Below are positions 7,695-15,994 of a stretch of DNA of 64,000 nucleotides, in pieces. Each line of letters begins with the position of its first letter. The first letter of the stretch is position 1. The stretch covers positions 1 through 64,000 of the forward strand of contig JAVBNU010000041.1 in NCBI GenBank assembly GCA_031551265.1. Direction: 5' to 3'. The notes below the pieces were generated by a model. The model searched no databases. It saw only the letters and a list, made by a program, of their open reading frames with translations, and was not told the DNA's origin. The DNA is from JAVBNU01 sp031551265. Lineage in GTDB: Bacteria > Cyanobacteriota > Vampirovibrionia > Gastranaerophilales > Gastranaerophilaceae. The position numbers and the translations under genes are program-made.

Positions 7695-9053
7695 ATGTTC
7701 AAATTTTTGAGAGAGCCGGCCGATATTGAGCCAATAAAAGATGAAAATATTATCGCCAAGACGTACAAAAAATATAGAGTACAGATTTTTACGTCCAGTT
7801 TTTTAGGCTACACGATGTTTCATCTTTGCAAAAAAAACATTTCGGTTGCGCTGCCTGCAATGGGCAGTGAACTTGGCTATACAAATACACAACTTGGTAT
7901 TTTAGGCAGCTCGCTATATTTTACTTATGCTTTCGGGAAATTCATAAACGGCGTTCTTGCTGACCGCTCTGATGCACGAAAATTCTTCTCGCTGGCATTA
8001 CTTTTATCAGCAATAACAAATATTTTATTCGGGCTAAGCTTTTATATAATTCCCGGCAAATTAATGCTCTTAGGAATGCCTGCACTGCTATGGGTACTGG
8101 CATTTTTCTGGGGCTTAAACGGCTGGTTTCAATCAATGGGTTTCCCTGCAATCGCAAAAAGTCTGACTTATTGGTTCTCAAACACCGAACGCGGTACAAA
8201 ATGGGCGCTTTGGTCAACCTCGCATCAATTCGGACTCTTACTCACCGCCTTTTTATCAGGTTTAATAATAAGTAAATTCGGCTGGCAAGCCGCATTCATA
8301 ATCCCCGGGATAATCAACATCGGAATGAGCATATACCTATTCCGACAAATGCGAGACAAACCCTCGACGCTTGGACTGCCGGATGTTGAACAATATTATG
8401 AAAAAACTCAACCACTCCCCGAAGAACAGGACGCCGAAGCTAATTTGTCATATTTAGAAATATTCAAAAAATATATTTTGTTCAATCGAATCATTTGGAT
8501 GCTGGCGCTGGCATACGTGTTCGTGTACATTTTGCGCTACGGGACGGAGGACTGGATAGTCAAATATATGGTCGAAATCAAGCACAACACCATTGAAGCC
8601 GCATCTTTCAAGCTCGGTTGCCTGTCATTTTTCGGTGCATTAGGTGTTGTGGCATCAGGCTGGTGCTCAGACACAATCTGCAAAGGCAGAAGAATGCCCG
8701 TAAATATATTCTTCCTCGCAGGACTCGGACTTTCAATCGGTGCCCTAATATTCACGCCTGCAAGCTGGCATCTTGTTGACACAGCATTGATTTCAGCAAT
8801 CGGATTCTTCACGGCCGGACCACAAATGATGATTGGCGGCTTATGCGCCGTTGAATCAGCATCTAAAAAAGTTGCGTCTGCAGCTTGCGGTTTTACAGGA
8901 ATTTTTGGCTACGTAGGAGCTGTTCTCACAAGCGTTGGCACAGGATTCTTCGTCGACCACTACGGCTGGAACGCTGCGCTAATATACTGGATAGCCGCCG
9001 CAGCAATATGCATTCTCATCTGCATACCACTACTCAAAACTGACAAGAAATAA
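7695..9053 (+). CDS. MFS transporter, organophosphate:phosphate antiporter (UhpC/GlpT-like)
   Basis: A 452-residue, 12-segment major facilitator. The N-terminal GYTMFHLCKKNISVALPAM and the LGSSLYFTYAFGKFINGVLADRSDARKF loop 2-3 signature are those of the OPA family (GlpT, UhpT, UhpC). Members exchange phosphate for glycerol-3-phosphate or hexose phosphates, or act as the UhpC sensor. No UhpA/UhpB pair is nearby, so a transport role is more likely; the substrate is undetermined. An AGGA site precedes the start. A TACAAT -10 candidate lies at 7669-7674. The gene is single, and the stop is followed within 3-5 nt by hairpin repeats. Confidence 0.88.
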   Translation: MFKFLREPADIEPIKDENIIAKTYKKYRVQIFTSSFLGYTMFHLCKKNISVALPAMGSELGYTNTQLGILGSSLYFTYAFGKFINGVLADRSDARKFFSLALLLSAITNILFGLSFYIIPGKLMLLGMPALLWVLAFFWGLNGWFQSMGFPAIAKSLTYWFSNTERGTKWALWSTSHQFGLLLTAFLSGLIISKFGWQAAFIIPGIINIGMSIYLFRQMRDKPSTLGLPDVEQYYEKTQPLPEEQDAEANLSYLEIFKKYILFNRIIWMLALAYVFVYILRYGTEDWIVKYMVEIKHNTIEAASFKLGCLSFFGALGVVASGWCSDTICKGRRMPVNIFFLAGLGLSIGALIFTPASWHLVDTALISAIGFFTAGPQMMIGGLCAVESASKKVASAACGFTGIFGYVGAVLTSVGTGFFVDHYGWNAALIYWIAAAAICILICIPLLKTDKK

Positions 9054-9055
9054 TA

Positions 9056-9150
9056 GGGTTGGGGTTTCATCCCAACATACATTTGTAGGGTGCAGTCACT
9101 ACTGCACCAAAAATATACAAATTTATTGTTGGTGCGCTGGTGAGCGCACC
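9056..9150. repeat. Cluster of three tagged hairpin repeats
   Basis: Three consecutive palindromes: GTTGGG/CCCAAC (9058-9076), GGTGCAGT/ACTGCACC preceded by TTGTAG (9082-9108), and GGTGCGCT/AGCGCACC (9131-9150). They fill the space between the convergent transporter and proS genes. No separate T-tract terminator is visible. Confidence 0.8.
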
Positions 9151-9185
9151 ATACTTTACTGACAAAAAAATTTTTCAATGGTGCG

Positions 9186-10904
9186 TTAGACACACTCTAC
9201 TTTAATATAATCAAAAATTTCTTCAGGCTTGATTTCTAAAGCTTCGCCGGTCATACGGTTTTTAAATTCGATAAGACCTTTTTCAATACCTTTACCAACA
9301 ACAATTTTATATGGGAAACCGATTAAATCAGCGTCTTTAAACTTAACACCTGCACGGAAATCACGGTCATCCAACACAGCTTCCAAGCCGTTACTCAGGC
9401 ATTTTTTGTAGATATCCTCAGCAATACTCATTTGTTTTTCGTCAGCTGCGTTAACAGGAATAACAATAACGTGATACGGCGCAATCGCTACAGGCCACTT
9501 GATACCATTTTCATCATGGTATCTCTCAACCGCTGCAGCCGCGGTTCTTGATATACCAATGCCGTAACACCCCATAATAAAAGGTTTTTCAGTGCCATCC
9601 TCAGCTGCGAATGTAGCACTCATTTTTGCGGAATATTTCGTACCGAGTTTGAAAATATTACCGACCTCAATACCTCTGGTAACTTTCAATTCATCCTGGC
9701 ATTGAGGGCATAATTCACCAACACAAGCAAGACGAATATCTGCAAATACTACGTCTTTTGACAAATCGCTCAAATTCACGCCAACAAGGTGCATGTCATT
9801 TTTGTTTGCTCCTGCGACAAAATTTTTCAATTCTTTAACTGTCAAATCGGCGATAATTTTAACCTTATCCATACCAACAGGTCCAATGAAGCCCGCCGCA
9901 GCATTGAAATTATGAGCCCTCATCAAATCTTCAATTTCACCTTCACACGCAATTCTCAACTCGTTCGCGCCGGTGGCATTCAACAGTTTAATTTCTTCAA
10001 TATTTTTATCACCTCTGATTAAAACTAAAACAGGTTTGCCGTCGGCAACATAAACCATTGATTTGCAAATAACAGTTTTTTCAACTTTTAAAAACTCTGC
10101 CACTTCATCAATAGTTTTCACATTTGGTGTTGAAACTTCTTCCAGCTTAGCGAAACCACCATCCGTTTTTGCCGGTGGTAAAACCGAAGTAGTATGATTT
10201 GAATTAGCCGCAAAATCACACTTTTCACAATAAAATACATCGTTTTCGCCACTATCAGTTTTAGTTAAAACCATATACTCGTGGCTAACGCTGCCACCGA
10301 TAGCTCCGGAATCGGATTGAACCATTTTAGTCTCAAGTCCGCATCGGTCAAAGATTTTTGTATAAGCTGCAGCCATAATTTTGTATGACTTATCAAGCGC
10401 TTCTTCGCTCACATCAAAACTATACGCATCTTTCATAATAAATTCACGCCCGCGCAACAAGCCAAAACGTGGTCTTATTTCGTCACGAAATTTTGACTGT
10501 ATTTGGTACAAATTAACAGGCAGCTGTTTGTAGGATTGTATGCCTTCACGAGCAATAAAAGTTATGATTTCTTCATGCGTTGGCCCAAGGCACATAGACT
10601 TATCATGCCGGTCTTTTAGTCGCATTAATTCCTTGCCGTATACATTCCAGCGGCCACTTTCCTGCCAGAGTTCTTCGGGTTGCACAAAGGGCATTAAAAG
10701 TTCTTGCGCTCCGGCTGCGTCCATTTCTTCACGGACAATATTTTCAACTTTTTTGAGTACGCGCCACATCAGCGGCAAATAATTATAAATCCCGTTCGCC
10801 AGTTTTTTTATAAAACCTGCTCTTACCAATAATTTATGACTGATTACCTCCGCATCAGCAGGGTATTCTCTCAGTGTTTGCACAAAGATTTGTGACATTT
10901 TCAT
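9186..10904 (-). CDS. proS: Prolyl-tRNA synthetase, bacterial type with editing domain
   Basis: A 572-residue class II aminoacyl-tRNA synthetase that charges tRNA-Pro. Class II motif 2 is FRDEIRPRFGLLRGREFIMKDAYSF (split about residues 137-161), and motif 3 is GCYGIGISRTAAAAVERYHD. Between them (about residues 225-390) is the INS/YbaK editing domain that clears Ala-tRNA-Pro. The length equals the E. coli type. The insertion is flanked by C-x2-C pairs (CEKC, CPQC). A strong AAAAGGAAAA site precedes the ATG. The gene is followed on the minus strand by tagged hairpin repeats. It is separated by about 30 nt from yggT and may be cotranscribed with mtnP-yggT. Confidence 0.97.
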   Translation of the reverse strand: MKMSQIFVQTLREYPADAEVISHKLLVRAGFIKKLANGIYNYLPLMWRVLKKVENIVREEMDAAGAQELLMPFVQPEELWQESGRWNVYGKELMRLKDRHDKSMCLGPTHEEIITFIAREGIQSYKQLPVNLYQIQSKFRDEIRPRFGLLRGREFIMKDAYSFDVSEEALDKSYKIMAAAYTKIFDRCGLETKMVQSDSGAIGGSVSHEYMVLTKTDSGENDVFYCEKCDFAANSNHTTSVLPPAKTDGGFAKLEEVSTPNVKTIDEVAEFLKVEKTVICKSMVYVADGKPVLVLIRGDKNIEEIKLLNATGANELRIACEGEIEDLMRAHNFNAAAGFIGPVGMDKVKIIADLTVKELKNFVAGANKNDMHLVGVNLSDLSKDVVFADIRLACVGELCPQCQDELKVTRGIEVGNIFKLGTKYSAKMSATFAAEDGTEKPFIMGCYGIGISRTAAAAVERYHDENGIKWPVAIAPYHVIVIPVNAADEKQMSIAEDIYKKCLSNGLEAVLDDRDFRAGVKFKDADLIGFPYKIVVGKGIEKGLIEFKNRMTGEALEIKPEEIFDYIKVECV

Positions 10905-10933
10905 AATGTTATTTTCCTTTTAATTTTATCGGC

Positions 10934-11203
10934 CTAAAGTCCAAAATATTTTAATGATACAACTATTGCCTGACCTAACAATTGGTATAAAAATATCGCT
11001 ATAATCGGAGAAAAATCCAAACCTCCCATCGGTGGAATAAGACGTCTAAACGGACTCAAAAATAAATCCGATGTAAATCTTAAAAATTTGAACGGCTGTT
11101 TGTACCAGTTAATATTGGGAATCCAGGACATCAAAACAACAATAACTATCAGAAGCGTAATCAGCCTGAATAAGTTATCTACAGTAAATGATAATATACC
11201 CAT
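10934..11203 (-). CDS. YggT-family membrane protein
   Basis: An 89-residue protein with two transmembrane helices flanking the family's conserved loop: SWIPNINWYK then FLSPFRRLIPPMGGLDFSPIIA. YggT (Ycf19/CcmB3) proteins are found in cyanobacteria, plastids and many bacteria and have been linked to membrane organisation, cofactor attachment or osmotic tolerance; the role here is unknown. An AAAGGAA site precedes the start. It lies 17 nt downstream of mtnP on the same strand, which suggests cotranscription. Confidence 0.9.
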   Translation of the reverse strand: MGILSFTVDNLFRLITLLIVIVVLMSWIPNINWYKQPFKFLRFTSDLFLSPFRRLIPPMGGLDFSPIIAIFLYQLLGQAIVVSLKYFGL

Positions 11204-11220
11204 TAATAAATTCCTTTTCT

Positions 11221-12021
11221 TTATGCTCTCGAGCTTGCTGATGTGTCAGCACAGCAGCAATTACTGCGCACATTCGGAATATTTTCAATCATCGAAAATA
11301 GTAACGTGCGTAATTTTTCAGTATTTGAACTGAATACTTTCATAACCTCATGGTGTGACACAGGCTCAGAGTCGGAGACTAAGCCGGCATCATAGTCAGT
11401 AACTAAAGTTATATTGACAGGACAAATATCCATTTCTTTAAGCAAGTATGCCTCAGGGAATTGCGTCATGTTAATTACATCCCAGCCCTGTGCTGTAAAG
11501 AATTTAGATTCAGCCTTTGTTGAAAAACGCGGCCCGTTAATTACAACAACCGTGCCTGAGCCATGAACTGTAATACCTAGATTTTTGGCGGTTTTAATTG
11601 TAAGGTCACGCATTTCAGGGCAATACATTTCAGCAGCAGAAGGGTGAACCGCAATCGGGCCTTCGAAAAACGTTGTTTTACGCCCGTCAGTCCAATCAAC
11701 AAATTGGTCACAAATCACAAAATGCCCCGGCTCAATATGTTTTTGCAAACTACCAGACGCACAAGGCGAAATAGCACGCTCAACACCAACAGATTTCATC
11801 GCCCAAACGTTAGCGCGATAATAAATTAAATGTGGCAAAATCGAATGAGTACGGCCGTGTCTTGGCATAAAAGCGACTTTTTTATCAGCAATTGTGCCGA
11901 TAAAAAGACTGTCTGAAGGCATACCATAAGGCGTTTCAACTTTAACCTCCTCAACATTCTCCATCAGAGAATATAATCCCGAACCACCAAATACACCTAT
12001 CGTTGCCAACTGTTTATTCAT
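11221..12021 (-). CDS. mtnP: S-methyl-5'-thioadenosine phosphorylase
   Basis: A 266-residue MTAP-type purine nucleoside phosphorylase that splits methylthioadenosine into adenine and methylthioribose-1-phosphate in methionine salvage. Visible motifs are GVFGGSGLYSL, MPRHGRTHSILPHLIYYRAN (phosphate and substrate loop), SPCASGSLQ, INGPRFSTKAESKFF and NMTQFPEAYLLKEM. TDYDAG carries the aspartates that favour 6-aminopurines over hypoxanthine, so adenine specificity is likely. A C-terminal cluster CCCADTS is unusual. No other salvage genes (mtnA and so on) are in the window. AAAGGATAA precedes the ATG. Confidence 0.92.
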   Translation of the reverse strand: MNKQLATIGVFGGSGLYSLMENVEEVKVETPYGMPSDSLFIGTIADKKVAFMPRHGRTHSILPHLIYYRANVWAMKSVGVERAISPCASGSLQKHIEPGHFVICDQFVDWTDGRKTTFFEGPIAVHPSAAEMYCPEMRDLTIKTAKNLGITVHGSGTVVVINGPRFSTKAESKFFTAQGWDVINMTQFPEAYLLKEMDICPVNITLVTDYDAGLVSDSEPVSHHEVMKVFSSNTEKLRTLLFSMIENIPNVRSNCCCADTSASSRA

Positions 12022-12046
12022 TCTAATTTATCCTTTCAAATTAATT

Positions 12047-12850
12047 TTATTTTACATTCGTCGCATCAAGCAAATAATCTTTTTCGCACCCGCCGCTAAC
12101 AATAATCTGGCCGCTTGGCGTAATTTTAAATCTAAAAACACCCGGTTTTCCGACGCATTTACCTGTTGCATTATCATAGACACCATCTGCGGTTTGCTGT
12201 GCATAGGCACCTGCAGGGTTCCCTGGGAATTTCTTGAAAGTGCCGTAATCTTTGCCCATTGGGTCTACATCAATATATACATATTTGCTACCATCGGTCA
12301 TATCGCTGCCTAAAAAGCCTTCATTGAAGGAGCCGTTTAAGCCATAATAAACTGATCCATCAACAGTGCGGAAATTAGCGATTGTTTTATCCGTGCCACT
12401 TTCACCGGTACTGCCGCAATCTATCTCTATTTCTGTGGCGCTGCCTCCGGAAACTGAGCTCAGGCTGCTTTGCGTCCCAATACGATTCATCAAGCTCGCT
12501 ACTGAATAACAAAAGAATGTACTTTCTGTGAGGTCTGCCGCATCCTCAACACCAAGATATTTGGCTAAACTGTTTTTAATACTGTCATAGGTCGCAGTAA
12601 TACCTGCCTTAACAATCGGTGTTCTCAAAACAGGTACAAAATCGGCATCCACATTATCACTGCCGGGATATAAATTTTTATTGTTCGTAACATCATATAC
12701 AGCTTGAGCAATTGATGCGTAGGCTTTTCTAAAATACACTTTGTTTCTGTTCGGCATAGATGTCAATATCGCAGGTAGTACAAACATCGCAATAACAGCA
12801 ATAACTACCACAACTATCAAAACTTCCATAAGGGTGTATGCTTTTTTCAT
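12047..12850 (-). CDS. Type IV prepilin-like (pseudopilin) protein
   Basis: A 267-residue protein starting MKKAYTLMEVLIVVVV, a class III prepilin leader followed by a long hydrophobic helix. The +5 Glu is present (TLMEVL), but the position before the predicted cut is Ala followed by Tyr rather than Gly-Phe. The rest is a soluble globular region with several Cys and no recognised domain. The start at 12850 is chosen because AAAGGAG lies upstream; the frame extends 16 codons further without support. No pilus machinery is nearby, and scattered prepilin-like genes are common in Melainabacteria. It could be a minor pilin, a competence pseudopilin or a surface protein. Confidence 0.82.
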   Translation of the reverse strand: MKKAYTLMEVLIVVVVIAVIAMFVLPAILTSMPNRNKVYFRKAYASIAQAVYDVTNNKNLYPGSDNVDADFVPVLRTPIVKAGITATYDSIKNSLAKYLGVEDAADLTESTFFCYSVASLMNRIGTQSSLSSVSGGSATEIEIDCGSTGESGTDKTIANFRTVDGSVYYGLNGSFNEGFLGSDMTDGSKYVYIDVDPMGKDYGTFKKFPGNPAGAYAQQTADGVYDNATGKCVGKPGVFRFKITPSGQIIVSGGCEKDYLLDATNVK

Positions 12851-12920
12851 AACTTCTCCTTTGCATATTGCTATACTAATTTTATAGCGCAATTCCACAA
12901 ATTAATCAATAATTTAACTA

Positions 12921-12950
12921 TTGTTTAATTTGTTGCATTTATAGTAAAAT
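12921..12950 (+). promoter_or_regulatory. Probable leaderless promoter of the DUF5674-like gene
   Basis: TTGTTT, 18-nt spacer, TAAAAT; the -10 ends 6 nt before the ATG at 12957. No Shine-Dalgarno is present. Confidence 0.6.
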
Positions 12951-12956
12951 TGTAAA

Positions 12957-13307
12957 ATGTTGATAGTTGAGAAAAAATTAAAAATTAAAGACTTAAAAGA
13001 AATAGCACAAAATTTCTTTGGCGATATGGTTAAAGGTGTTGTTGATATTGAAAAAAATATCTTAGTAATTGATGCTGAATTACATTCTGATTTAGAAAGT
13101 TATTTACTCCAAAATGGGTCCAAGCAAACTGATTTGTGGGGTATAAATCTATACCCCGAGCTAAGCGAGGAAGATTTTATTGAATTTGATTCTTTAATTA
13201 ATATCCGTCCGACCCAAAATAATCGCAGTCGCGGCGTAGAAGATGAAAATATAAGAAAAAAAATAACAGCGCTTGTACAACAGAGGATAGATATTAATGC
13301 AGCATAA
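12957..13307 (+). CDS. DUF5674-like conserved protein
   Basis: A 116-residue soluble protein that resembles what I recall of the DUF5674 family: starts with a short strand (MLIVEKKL), then helices KDLKEIAQNFFGDMVKGVVD, ELHSDLESYLLQNGSKQTDLWGINLYPE, and the highly conserved-looking FIEFDSLINIRPTQNNRSRGVED. Function is unknown; the invariant-looking RPxQxNRSRGVED block suggests a binding or catalytic site. The start has no Shine-Dalgarno and a -10-like box 6 nt upstream, suggesting a leaderless mRNA. The 3' end overlaps the next gene by 11 nt, so the two form a coupled pair. Confidence 0.75.
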   Translation: MLIVEKKLKIKDLKEIAQNFFGDMVKGVVDIEKNILVIDAELHSDLESYLLQNGSKQTDLWGINLYPELSEEDFIEFDSLINIRPTQNNRSRGVEDENIRKKITALVQQRIDINAA

Positions 13308-13617
13308 AAATCTCAGCGCAAATCGTTGGAGTGACTTAAGTTTCACCGAGCAAATGGCGAATATTGGCAGCGAGGTATACCGCACAAGCTCATGGCTGGC
13401 AAAAAACAATGATGAATATAGCACGAAAGCTTTTGAAAGAGCATTAGAGTTAATTGATTTAACAATCGAATGCGCACAAGAAAAACGGGAAAACGCCCTA
13501 AAGGAACTAACTCGCCTGCGTGAACATTTTTGCAAAATATTTTTAGATAAAGATTTAGAGGCTTTTGGGCCTACAAATAAATACTTTCATTATTTTGCGC
13601 TGGCTTTAAAACGTTAA
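13297..13617 (+). CDS. Helical partner protein of the DUF5674-like gene
   Basis: A 106-residue, predicted all-alpha protein. Conserved-looking features are RWSDLSFTEQMANIGSEVYR, KAFERALELIDLTIE and a terminal KYFHYFALALKR. I cannot assign a family with certainty. The four-helix pattern with charged conserved positions resembles small HEPN or four-helix-bundle proteins, but the HEPN RxxxxH motif is not clearly present. It overlaps the upstream gene by 11 nt, giving a compact two-gene module. The window itself does not show whether the pair is a toxin-antitoxin, a regulatory complex or a metabolic unit. Confidence 0.65.
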   Translation: MQHKNLSANRWSDLSFTEQMANIGSEVYRTSSWLAKNNDEYSTKAFERALELIDLTIECAQEKRENALKELTRLREHFCKIFLDKDLEAFGPTNKYFHYFALALKR

Positions 13618-13623
13618 ATACAG

Positions 13624-14421
13624 TTAATTCAATATTCTCACGCCCGTACTGCCGCCAAAATCTCTGTTCTGATAATAAGAGCCTGTATTAGTTCTGCCAT
13701 ACTGGTCATAGCCATGTCCGCTGGTTTGGAACGGAACTACTGAATTATCATAGTTATTATAGAAATTAGCGTCATATTGGTCGTACACGGGAGGAGTGAT
13801 ACCTGTTATTGTGCCAAAACCGTTCAAAACATTCGCAAAAACATCTTTTACTTTTGAACCACTTGAATATGTAGGATAAGTCGGCACCTGATACGGTATA
13901 TTATTATAATTCGTCATACTGTTGTTTGTATTAGAACTTCTCACAGCTGTTCTGAGTCTCTCATAGCGAGCGTCAAGCGGCCCCCTTTGCATTGCACCGA
14001 AAACTTGCTGCTCCAGCCTTGCCACACGCATATCGACATTTTCATTAGTGTAAGTTCGGTTAAGATAACGGCGTTCAAGGTTTTTCAAATCATCTAACGG
14101 CACATTCGCCATTAGCGAAGGGTTAACGTTCATCATTATTGCCTCAAGCCTTTGAGACAGATTATCCTTTGAGCGTGTTGTCCTAAAAAGTTTTTGCTCA
14201 ATCCGATTTAAACGCGTATAAATCGACTCACGCTCAAAAGTTCGATTAAACAATCCCTTCTCAATTTGTGTAATTTGCAAATAATTCTCGCCCGAGCCAT
14301 TTCCATAGCTGCTATAGGAGCTATTCGGATAATTGTAATAACCTGTGTATGCCAAACCGGTGCCCTGTGTCAAGAACACAAGCAGAGCAATAATTACACT
14401 AAAATTAATAATTGATTTCAT
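13624..14421 (-). CDS. Secreted protein with repeated LExxLFxxxxxxxxxxxRLxRLE motif
   Basis: A 265-residue exported protein (signal peptide up to about residue 24, GLA-YT). After a Tyr/Ser/Asn-rich linker it has tandem helical repeats of about 35-45 residues: IEKGLFNRTFERESIYTRLNRIEQ, KLFRTTRSKDNLSQRLEAI, ERRYLNRTYTNENVDMRVARLEQ and QVFGAMQRGPLDARYERLRTAV. Similar repeats occur in cyanobacterial and Melainabacteria envelope proteins of unknown role. The C-terminal 90 residues are low-complexity and rich in Tyr, Asn and Gly. It converges on the preceding plus-strand gene with 6 nt between stops. AGGAAAGCAGG precedes the start. Confidence 0.75.
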   Translation of the reverse strand: MKSIINFSVIIALLVFLTQGTGLAYTGYYNYPNSSYSSYGNGSGENYLQITQIEKGLFNRTFERESIYTRLNRIEQKLFRTTRSKDNLSQRLEAIMMNVNPSLMANVPLDDLKNLERRYLNRTYTNENVDMRVARLEQQVFGAMQRGPLDARYERLRTAVRSSNTNNSMTNYNNIPYQVPTYPTYSSGSKVKDVFANVLNGFGTITGITPPVYDQYDANFYNNYDNSVVPFQTSGHGYDQYGRTNTGSYYQNRDFGGSTGVRILN

Positions 14422-14641
14422 AGTAAAATCCTGCTTTCCTCACCTATATAGATTTACATAATAAAAATATTTATGGCATATTGCATTATCCACGCGGGCA
14501 TGAGACCACATGAAAAATTATATTGACCAGATGGTTAATATTTATTTTTAGACCCACTGGTTGATGTAGAGCAAAATAAAAACTTGTATGATTACCTTAT
14601 TAGTTGAGTATGTATTCTCAATAGGGGAGAGAGAAACGAAG

Positions 14642-15799
14642 ATGGGAAAACAGTTGAAAAACTTTTCAGTAAGAGTATTTATTTCAAGTCTTGCATTGAT
14701 TGGAATATGTTTGAATGCAGCAATTGCAGAGAATATTTTGTCAGCAATCCAAATCAATCCTGACAACGCATCATATCAAATTATACTAAAATCAGATAAT
14801 CCGGCGCCAATCAAAAAAGTTATAGAAGCGCCTGACAAAATGTATCTGGAACTGCAAAATATACAAGCGCTGTCATCAATCAGCACAATTTATAACAATG
14901 TGCCTAATGTCGATAACGTGATTGTTCAGCCTGTGTCAAAAAACAGCGTAAAGATATTTTTACAGGGCAAAAACATCGCTAAGAGCAAAATTAGTTTCGA
15001 AACACTAAAAACCACGCCTATGGCAATACCAAGCAGCGAAAAGTCTGACACTATAAAATTAAATCGCCCTCTTGAAACTTATGCGCCTGTAGTTACTGAA
15101 GAAATTACCGAGGATGAGTCAACAGGCATACAAAATAATCCAATGTTGATGTCATTGCTATCACTGATTAAAAATAACATGAACGCTAAATCAATGATGT
15201 ATTTCATCGGATTTATGCTGATTTTGGTTTTCGGGTTAAGAGCTTTCAAAAAGAATGCACAATACACCAATAACCAGCTGCAAATCGGCCTGTCTCACAG
15301 ATTGAGAGAAGATAGCCTCAGAGACGAACTCAATGCAGAAGAAAGTGTACGACCTGAAACTTCAAGACTTTCCTTACACAAAAACAACACGTACAGCACT
15401 CCCACAGCTAATTACGGTCTTAAGTCATACCAAAACAGCCAAAAAAGTCCTTACACTTCGCCGATACCACCAAAACAATTCACAAAACCAAGCTCTGGAT
15501 ATAATACAACACCACTGCCTAAAGCAACAATCCCGCAATCAAGAACAGAAATTCAATCGACTGTTGCACCGGCACAGAATTTATTAAGACCAACCTCAAC
15601 GCAATCAGCAACACGCACACAACAATCCATAGCAAATTCGATTGCAAGTGCTGAAAAAAAACAAGCCGCAGGCGGTGTTGACAGCATGAAATTTATTGAA
15701 TCAATGTCAAAAATATACGAAAAAAACGGGCGCAGTGACTTAGCCTCAGGCCTAAGAAATAATATGCGCAAAGCACAGAATTTACAAAATCAAATCTAA
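14642..15799 (+). CDS. AMIN-like envelope protein with one membrane anchor
   Basis: A 385-residue protein. A signal peptide (to about residue 32, AIAEN) precedes a roughly 90-residue beta-rich AMIN-like domain (QINPDNASYQIILKSDNP, PDKMYLELQNI, VIVQPVSKNSVKIFLQG), which in other proteins binds cell wall or directs amidases and secretins to it. A single transmembrane helix near residues 180-200 (MMYFIGFMLILVFGL) follows, then a long Ser/Thr/Pro/Gln-rich tail, probably cytoplasmic. There is no amidase or secretin domain. The start is placed at 14642 because GGGGAGAG lies upstream; 18 extra upstream codons are possible. A strong terminator follows. Confidence 0.7.
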   Translation: MGKQLKNFSVRVFISSLALIGICLNAAIAENILSAIQINPDNASYQIILKSDNPAPIKKVIEAPDKMYLELQNIQALSSISTIYNNVPNVDNVIVQPVSKNSVKIFLQGKNIAKSKISFETLKTTPMAIPSSEKSDTIKLNRPLETYAPVVTEEITEDESTGIQNNPMLMSLLSLIKNNMNAKSMMYFIGFMLILVFGLRAFKKNAQYTNNQLQIGLSHRLREDSLRDELNAEESVRPETSRLSLHKNNTYSTPTANYGLKSYQNSQKSPYTSPIPPKQFTKPSSGYNTTPLPKATIPQSRTEIQSTVAPAQNLLRPTSTQSATRTQQSIANSIASAEKKQAAGGVDSMKFIESMSKIYEKNGRSDLASGLRNNMRKAQNLQNQI

Positions 15800-15824
15800 T
15801 ACTAATAAATACTCAACCAATCTG

Positions 15825-15857
15825 GACAGATAGCGAAAAACCTATCTGTTTTTTTTG
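15825..15857 (+). terminator. Rho-independent terminator
   Basis: Perfect 8-bp stem ACAGATAG/CTATCTGT around CGAAAAAC, followed by eight or more T. Located 26 nt after the AMIN-like gene. Confidence 0.88.
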
Positions 15858-15867
15858 TTTAATAATT

Positions 15868-15902
15868 TGATGGGTTGAATGAAGTTGTTCAACCCACCCT
15901 AC
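15868..15902. repeat. Tagged hairpin repeat (TGGGTTGAA type)
   Basis: Arms TGGGTTGAA and TTCAACCCA around TGAAGTTG, followed by CCCTACA. It is nearly identical to 3477-3510. A decayed copy of the GGTGCGTGGGACGCACCCTA type lies at 15963-15983. Confidence 0.8.
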
Positions 15903-15994
15903 AACTCCACGAGATTAAAAGTTATTATGATAGCACACTTATTTACGCTCCCAACACCCTTTTCGGAGCGTGGGACACACCCTACAACTGTTTG

